Source: RGIG5612 sp963599255
GTDB taxonomy: Bacteria; Bacillota; Clostridia; Lachnospirales; Lachnospiraceae
DNA length: 19,290 nt
Assembly (NCBI GenBank): GCA_963599255.1
Contig: CAVBWS010000039.1
Span: forward strand, 1-19,290
Direction of reading: 5' to 3'
In this document: one piece after another, positions 15,359-19,290 of the stretch
Position numbering within the stretch: position 1 is the stretch's first letter
Layout of the letters: each line of letters starts with the position of its first letter
Position numbers and translations under genes: made by a program
The notes under the pieces: model-generated
Databases searched by the model: none
What the model was told of the DNA's origin: nothing
The model's input: the letters and a program-made list of their open reading frames with translations, nothing else

Positions 15359-15757
15359 CTATTGGGCAATGGCATCCAGGTCCTCAGCTGATGATTCTGA
15401 CTTCACTACCTCCACAACCAGCCTATGGGGCAGACATACGATCGTATCACCATTCATTGACACTGTTCCCTTGGATATGCAGTAGCCATCAGGGCAGTCT
15501 GCATATTCCATTCTGACAGCACCATTTTCTATTATTACAGTATTCTTACCATGCTCATTATCAATTTCTATGATTTGATCTGCATTCAATGAATACCTGG
15601 CATATTCATTTCCGTCAATCTTTATCACAATCAGATCACCGCTTGATTTTCCCTTTGCAATAATTAAAAACACAAAGAGAAAAATTGCTGCAGCAGCCCA
15701 TGCCGCAGCAAGAATCATATCATTTCTGCACAATTTAAAGGAATTTCGTTTGCTCAT
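15359..15757 (-). CDS. NusG domain II-containing membrane protein (EetA-like)
   Basis: A 132-aa protein with one N-terminal membrane anchor (about residues 13-34) and an extracytoplasmic NusG-II domain. The cysteine motif CPDGYC and a later IVCLPHRLVVEV are typical of this small family. It is not the transcription factor NusG. It starts 3 bp after the apbE stop, so the two are co-expressed. Its function is unknown; the association with flavin transfer suggests a role in membrane or surface redox. Confidence 0.87.
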   Translation of the reverse strand: MSKRNSFKLCRNDMILAAAWAAAAIFLFVFLIIAKGKSSGDLIVIKIDGNEYARYSLNADQIIEIDNEHGKNTVIIENGAVRMEYADCPDGYCISKGTVSMNGDTIVCLPHRLVVEVVKSESSAEDLDAIAQ

Positions 15758-15760
15758 GAA

Positions 15761-16849
15761 TTATTGTCTTTTGACTATATTAATCTTGTATGTGTCAGAT
15801 GTGAATATATCACTGATTCCCTCGGAAATATAGAGCTGATTCTCATCTGTCATTATTACAAAATCGAATTCATAGCCGCTCTCCCGCCAGAATGTTGTTG
15901 CCTTATCCAGACCCATGACAAATAATGCTGTAGACAGTCCGTCTGCAAGGGTTCCGTCATCACTGATAATCGATACCGATAAAAGTCCGCTGTCTGCCGG
16001 CATACCAGTTGCAGGATCTATTATATGATGATAAGTCTTACCGTTCTCAGTAAAATATCTCTCATATCCGCCGGAGGTTATAACGCATTTGTCAGTAAGC
16101 GATAATACACCTAAGCATTTGCTGCTATCCTTCGGATCCTGAATGCCAACCTTCCAGTAACTTCCGTCCGCCTTGGTTCCGATGACACACACATTTCCGC
16201 CCAGATTAATGATGGCGCCGCCCACATTATTTTCACGCATTATCTGCGCCACGCTGTCCGAGGTGTATCCTTTGGCGATTCCGCCGAAGTCTATCGCCAT
16301 GCCTTCTTCAGCAAATGTAATTTCATTTGTTTCATCGTCAAATGTAACCTTGCTGATATCCGTAAGCGGCAGCAATTTATCTATTTCTGACTGAGTGAGA
16401 ACTTTGTAATTATCAGTCGTAAATCCCCAGGCGTCCATGAGAGGATATACTAACGGATTAAAGGCTCCGTCAGTTGCGGAATTGATTTCCATCGAACGCT
16501 GATACAGGTACGCGGAGGTGTCAGATAATGCAGCTGAACCTGAATGATTGAGTGCATATATTTCGCTGTTTTCATCACCCGTAGACAGGAGACTGTCCAG
16601 CTCTTGTATCTTCTTAACAGACTCACTCAGAGCCTCTGATGCGTTGTCTCCATACGCCTTAACAGTCATATAGGTGTCCATCGCATACAGTTCCTTCGAC
16701 TGCATCTCAGTCGAAGCTGCGTCTGCTGATTCTGTTCCTGTAACCGCATCTGAAGCTGTCTCTTGATTGCTGCTCTGCTGAAACGTACACCCAGCTAATG
16801 AAATTGCCGATATACAAGCCAATATTAAAAGTAAAATGTTTTTCTTCAA
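15761..16849 (-). CDS. apbE: FAD:protein FMN transferase, lipoprotein
   Basis: ApbE attaches FMN to Thr/Ser in target proteins (Rnf/Nqr subunits, surface flavoproteins) using FAD and Mg. The 362-aa protein has a lipoprotein signal with lipobox LAGC (Cys21), a low-complexity Ser/Thr/Ala linker to about residue 50, then the ApbE domain: FGGIAKGYTSD, GGAIINLGGN, and HHIIDPATGMP near the C-terminal half. It should be anchored outside the membrane after Lgt processing. The start is TTG at 16849 with GAGG 7 bp upstream. It is first in a three-gene module and appears to have its own promoter. Confidence 0.94.
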   Translation of the reverse strand: MKKNILLLILACISAISLAGCTFQQSSNQETASDAVTGTESADAASTEMQSKELYAMDTYMTVKAYGDNASEALSESVKKIQELDSLLSTGDENSEIYALNHSGSAALSDTSAYLYQRSMEINSATDGAFNPLVYPLMDAWGFTTDNYKVLTQSEIDKLLPLTDISKVTFDDETNEITFAEEGMAIDFGGIAKGYTSDSVAQIMRENNVGGAIINLGGNVCVIGTKADGSYWKVGIQDPKDSSKCLGVLSLTDKCVITSGGYERYFTENGKTYHHIIDPATGMPADSGLLSVSIISDDGTLADGLSTALFVMGLDKATTFWRESGYEFDFVIMTDENQLYISEGISDIFTSDTYKINIVKRQ

Positions 16850-16861
16850 ATCAGTACCTCA

Positions 16862-16882
16862 TACGGCCGACAGTTAGCCGTA
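16862..16882 (-). other. Stem-loop at the predicted 5' end of the apbE mRNA
   Basis: TACGGC (16862-16867) and GCCGTA (16877-16882) form a 6-bp stem with a 9-nt loop. It begins at the predicted transcription start and ends 1 bp before the GAGG ribosome binding site. It could stabilise the mRNA or tune initiation. Confidence 0.45.
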
Positions 16883-16888
16883 GGTAAC

Positions 16889-16917
16889 AATATAACATCG
16901 ATCATTTTTTTATGCAA
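16889..16917 (-). promoter_or_regulatory. Predicted apbE promoter
   Basis: TTGCAT (16917-16912) and TATATT (16894-16889) on the minus strand are 17 bp apart, just after the phosphatase stop codon. The predicted start is near 16882. Confidence 0.6.
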
Positions 16918-16934
16918 CATGAATCCTGTCATGA

Positions 16935-17399
16935 TCACATTGCTTGACTGTCACAAATGTATTTCAGCAATCCATGACAGCCCTCGTCCAGATCCTTCCA
17001 TGTTGCATCAAAGTCACCGGTGTACCATGGATCTGCTACCTCTCCCGGTCTGTCTGTATAATCCATCATCATAGATATCTTATTATCCGGATCTTCACGG
17101 ATAATATGTTTGATATTTCGCATGTTATTGTAATCCATGAGAATTATCAGGTCAAACTTGTCATAATCGTCTGCTGTGATCTGCCTTGCGCTGTGTCCGC
17201 TGCATGATATGCCATGTTCTGATAATTTTCTTCTTGCCGGCGGGTATACAGGCTCACCAATTTCTTCTGTACTTGTTGCAGCTGAATCTATATAAATTTT
17301 ATCCTGCAAGCCCTCGTCAGCTGCAAATTTACGCATCATATATTTAGCCATGGCAGAGCGGCATATGTTGCCATGGCAGACGAATAGTACTCTTATCAT
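16935..17399 (-). CDS. Low-molecular-weight protein tyrosine phosphatase
   Basis: A 154-aa cytosolic phosphatase. The P-loop is VCHGNICRS with nucleophile Cys8 and Arg14 (C-x5-R), and the general acid is Asp123 in DPWYTGDF; the protein is complete. Such enzymes remove phosphate from tyrosines, often on capsule-related kinases; low-molecular-weight arsenate reductases share the fold, but the DPWYTGDF loop favours phosphatase. ATG at 17399 has AAGGAG about 9 bp upstream. No kinase or capsule gene is nearby, so its target is unknown. Confidence 0.94.
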   Translation of the reverse strand: MIRVLFVCHGNICRSAMAKYMMRKFAADEGLQDKIYIDSAATSTEEIGEPVYPPARRKLSEHGISCSGHSARQITADDYDKFDLIILMDYNNMRNIKHIIREDPDNKISMMMDYTDRPGEVADPWYTGDFDATWKDLDEGCHGLLKYICDSQAM

Positions 17400-17557
17400 C
17401 TACTTTTAACTCCTTATTTATCTTGGATTATCTCGTTTTCCCTTTATTTTAAGCCGTTTTTCGTACTTCAGCAATTTCCCCTTATTTCAGCTTGTTTTTG
17501 CTTATCTCGATACTTCTCAGACTTCGATATTCAATCAATTGTATTATGATGCTTTAA
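17400..17557. other. AT-rich gap without a supported gene
   Basis: This 158-bp stretch between the phosphatase and the AbiE locus holds two imperfect copies of a T-rich motif (TTTCCC, TTATTT, GTTTTT; 17437-17463 and 17475-17501) and two TTATCTCG octamers (17428-17435 and 17502-17509). It may include degraded remains of the short frame upstream of it. No terminator is evident. Confidence 0.3.
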
Positions 17558-17644
17558 TTATCTGGCTACTTTCTCTATCATATAGCAGGTAAAATAGAGA
17601 TCATCGCTAGTAATCTTTTCCTCTGGAAAGTAGATATTTTTCAT
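17558..17644 (-). pseudogene. Short ORF after the AbiEii toxin, probable truncated gene
   Basis: ATG at 17644 lies 7 bp after the toxin stop and opens a 28-codon frame starting MKNIYFPEEKITSDDLYF and ending VAR-TAA. It resembles, from memory, the N-terminus of a small uncharacterised clostridial protein family with a conserved CYMIE-VAR segment. After the TAA the same frame reads LKHHNTID, then another stop, as if decayed. No ribosome binding site is clear. Function unknown; the family recall is unverified. Confidence 0.4.
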
Positions 17645-17651
17645 AAACTTA

Positions 17652-18486
17652 TTATAAAACTGTCGTTGCTAACACCTTCACACCATTCATGACTTCATAC
17701 CATGACAAATCTCCAACAAAGAAAGAATCCTCCCGGAATTTCTGCCACTGTGCCGCCATCGTATCGTCTGACGCTACAGTTGCTATGATGTTTTCAAAGT
17801 CTGAAATTTGTCCGGTTGTGTTTCTCTTCGCACTTGTAGCAAGGAAGGCTCTCCTAAGCACTTCTTTGTCAAAAGCCTCTTGCCGGCTGATTACATAGAT
17901 ATCGTAGAAATCACGCATGCGCGTATTCGCCGTGCCTCGTGCCATGATTGTTTCAAGTTTTTCCGCCAGCAGCGTTTCCAGGTTGTATGTCCACAGGGAA
18001 ATCAACCTGTCCTCAAACATCAGATTATATGAATACTCCACCGCACCCGGTGTAATAATATCCCCAGTGGAAATATCAATTTTCACTGCCTGGCGCATCT
18101 TATCCAAAGTTGCTTCCAGCATAAAACGAATACCAGGATAGTCATGCTCCTCCATGATATTCGTGACCTTAGTAATCTTGAACTGCACATCGTCCGGAAT
18201 CTCCACAGCAATGATGTCCTCGACAATTTTTATCGCATTATCCTTTGACAGATTCAGGGATTTCACGGTCGTATCAATGTCCATGGTCGCCCTGGTATCC
18301 AGTCCGACCAAGGCAGCCACCAACATACCTCCCTTCAGGATGAAGTTGTTTCTATACTGAGAAAGTGCAACCCTCTCCAGAAAACGTTCCATAATATAAT
18401 TCCGGATAAGCGTCTGTGCCTTCTGGATGTCGCCGCCCGACAAATTTCTGACTTTTTGCTTTCAGCTGTGTCGCTGTTCTGATCAT
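17652..18486 (-). pseudogene. abiEii: AbiEii-type nucleotidyltransferase toxin, frameshifted near its start
   Basis: AbiEii is the toxin of a type IV toxin-antitoxin and phage-abortive-infection system; it is a nucleotidyltransferase. The main frame (17652-18443, 263 aa if started at TTG) has the GG motif KGGML and acidic DID typical of the fold, then LETLLAEKLET and RMRDFYDIYVI. The expected N-terminus, MIRTATQLKAK, is encoded from ATG at 18486, which overlaps the antitoxin stop as ATGA. That frame is one base out of step; removing one A from the A5 run (T5 at 18453-18457 on the plus strand) joins it as KVRNLSGGD, a normal family sequence. As written, the ATG product is 44 aa, stopping at 18352. 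It could be broken, slip-translated, or restarted at TTG 18443. Confidence 0.85.
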
Positions 18487-19076
18487 AACATTACCTCCGT
18501 ATATGTTCGCATGGCAGCCTCGATATGTAACCTCTTCGCATAGGCCATCAGATGGCTAAGGTTCTTCTTGTCGCTTGCCATATATTCCTTCATTGCATAC
18601 TGAAAGATCTGCACATCCATAGAATCCTTATATCTCAGAATGTCGCAAATAGTGCGTTCCATATCGTAGGCCCGCACCATATTTCCAAAGCTCGTCTGAA
18701 CTTTCATTGAGCCAATTTCATACACATCTTCTTTTACCTGATAAACACAAATACCTTTCTTCCGAAGATGTGATGCATTATATCCGGCTTTTACAGTAAC
18801 GCTCATACGTTTCGGCTCACGCTCCATCAGCCCATGCAGATACAAGGCTGTTCCATGTGAAAATACGATTCGACTGTTTGACAGATAGAGCAGGTAAAGT
18901 TCATCCAGCCAGGCATCCTCCGCGATATACACGCCCTGTGCAACTCTTGCCATATTTCTTTTACTGACATAATGCGCAAGAGTCGGCTTTGAAACGCCAT
19001 TTGCAAGCACCTGCGATGTGCACAGGTACCCGTTTCCGTCCTTTACAAGATTATCTAAAATATCGAATTGGCTCAT
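18483..19076 (-). CDS. abiEi: AbiEi-type antitoxin and transcriptional repressor
   Basis: A 197-aa type IV antitoxin. The N-terminal winged HTH (about residues 5-60; GYLCTSQVLANGVSKPTL and GVYIAED) is followed by the C-terminal antitoxin domain (GTALYLHGLMEREP; RTICDILRYKD). In characterised AbiE systems this protein counters the toxin without binding it and represses the operon by binding inverted repeats at the promoter. ATG at 19076 has AAGGTG upstream. Its TGA overlaps the toxin ATG by 4 bp. The gene looks intact. Confidence 0.9.
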   Translation of the reverse strand: MSQFDILDNLVKDGNGYLCTSQVLANGVSKPTLAHYVSKRNMARVAQGVYIAEDAWLDELYLLYLSNSRIVFSHGTALYLHGLMEREPKRMSVTVKAGYNASHLRKKGICVYQVKEDVYEIGSMKVQTSFGNMVRAYDMERTICDILRYKDSMDVQIFQYAMKEYMASDKKNLSHLMAYAKRLHIEAAMRTYTEVML

Positions 19077-19094
19077 CTCATCACCTTACTTTCT

Positions 19095-19131
19095 CGCTCT
19101 TAATAATAGTATGTAAGAGCGTGGAAGTAAA
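19095..19131 (-). promoter_or_regulatory. abiE promoter with overlapping inverted repeat
   Basis: TTTACT (19131-19126) and TATTAT (19108-19103) on the minus strand are 17 bp apart. The -10 sits inside an inverted repeat with arms CGCTCTTA (19095-19102) and TAAGAGCG (19114-19121). AbiEi proteins repress by binding such repeats, so this is the probable autoregulatory operator. Confidence 0.65.
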
Positions 19132-19240
19132 GTGGATTGTTTTTGAATTCTTTCCCGATGTATTGGGCATCAATGCATCTGCCCTTGTGGCACTTACAGC
19201 TCCTGTTAGCTTCCAGATTTTTTTGAACCTAAAATAATTG

Positions 19241-19274
19241 GAGCCCGTTCATCAAAGTGAACGAGCTCGTTTTT
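19241..19274 (+). terminator. Intrinsic terminator at the window end
   Basis: GAGCCCGTTCA (19241-19251) and TGAACGAGCTC (19258-19268) pair at 10 of 11 positions with a 6-nt loop, followed by GTTTTT. It fits a plus-strand terminator, although no plus-strand gene is visible before it; it may insulate the abiE promoter or serve a neighbour beyond the window. The bases between 19132 and 19240 hold nothing I recognise. Confidence 0.65.
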
Positions 19275-19290
19275 CGTCATTTTTACCATA

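Noticed and set aside
17437..17509. Two T-rich direct repeats and paired TTATCTCG octamers as a possible CRISPR or integration site
   Set aside because: The copies are imperfect, only two and T-rich; they show neither array periodicity nor attachment-site structure.
18989..19237. An 82-codon plus-strand frame ahead of the end terminator
   Set aside because: It starts antisense to abiEi and crosses the abiE promoter; no ribosome binding site or recognisable sequence.

Overview
The window looks like a low-to-moderate GC Firmicute chromosome, most likely a clostridial gut anaerobe of the Lachnospiraceae type. I infer this from protein style, strong AAGGAG-like ribosome binding sites, anaerobic Fe-S and molybdenum enzymes and an AbiE locus; it is not a database result. 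Nearly everything is on the minus strand. The two exceptions are a MerR-type and a LysR-type regulator, each divergent from the operon it probably controls.

Layout. (1) 1-3062 (-): a heterodimeric ABC exporter pair. The second subunit is interrupted by an in-frame TAG just after its Q-loop, while homology continues to the window edge. (2) 3155-3976 (+): a MerR-family regulator with a GyrI-like effector domain; the 92-bp divergent region carries a classic 19-bp-spacer promoter with a dyad operator. (3) 4055-6151 (-): lgt and ychF, housekeeping genes with palindromic elements around them. (4) 6403-12301 (-): the most interesting region. It is an operon of a molybdopterin oxidoreductase, a four-cluster ferredoxin subunit, a TorD-type chaperone and AsrA-like and AsrB-like electron-transfer proteins. 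There is no sulfite reductase AsrC, no Tat signal and no membrane anchor. A LysR regulator (12451-13320, +) diverges from it, and a T-N11-A box lies about 64 bp upstream of the predicted operon start. (5) 13507-14553 (-): gap (GAPDH), convergent with lysR across a strong bidirectional terminator. (6) 14741-16849 (-): apbE, a NusG-domain-II protein and a Gx-transporter protein, a module linked to flavin-based membrane redox. (7) 16935-17399 (-): a low-molecular-weight protein tyrosine phosphatase. (8) 17558-19131 (-): an AbiEi/AbiEii type IV toxin-antitoxin locus whose toxin frame is shifted by one base in an A5 run near the start, followed by a short ORF that looks like a truncated gene.

How the genes may work together: the molybdenum operon reads as a cytosolic NAD(P)H-fed reductase. 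AsrB (FAD plus 2Fe-2S) would take electrons from NAD(P)H, AsrA (two 4Fe-4S clusters) and the ferredoxin subunit would relay them, and the Mo-bisPGD subunit would reduce an unknown substrate sensed by LysR. Lgt would lipidate lipoproteins such as ApbE. No RNA genes, CRISPR arrays or insertion sequences were seen, and no gene-free stretch exceeds 300 bp.
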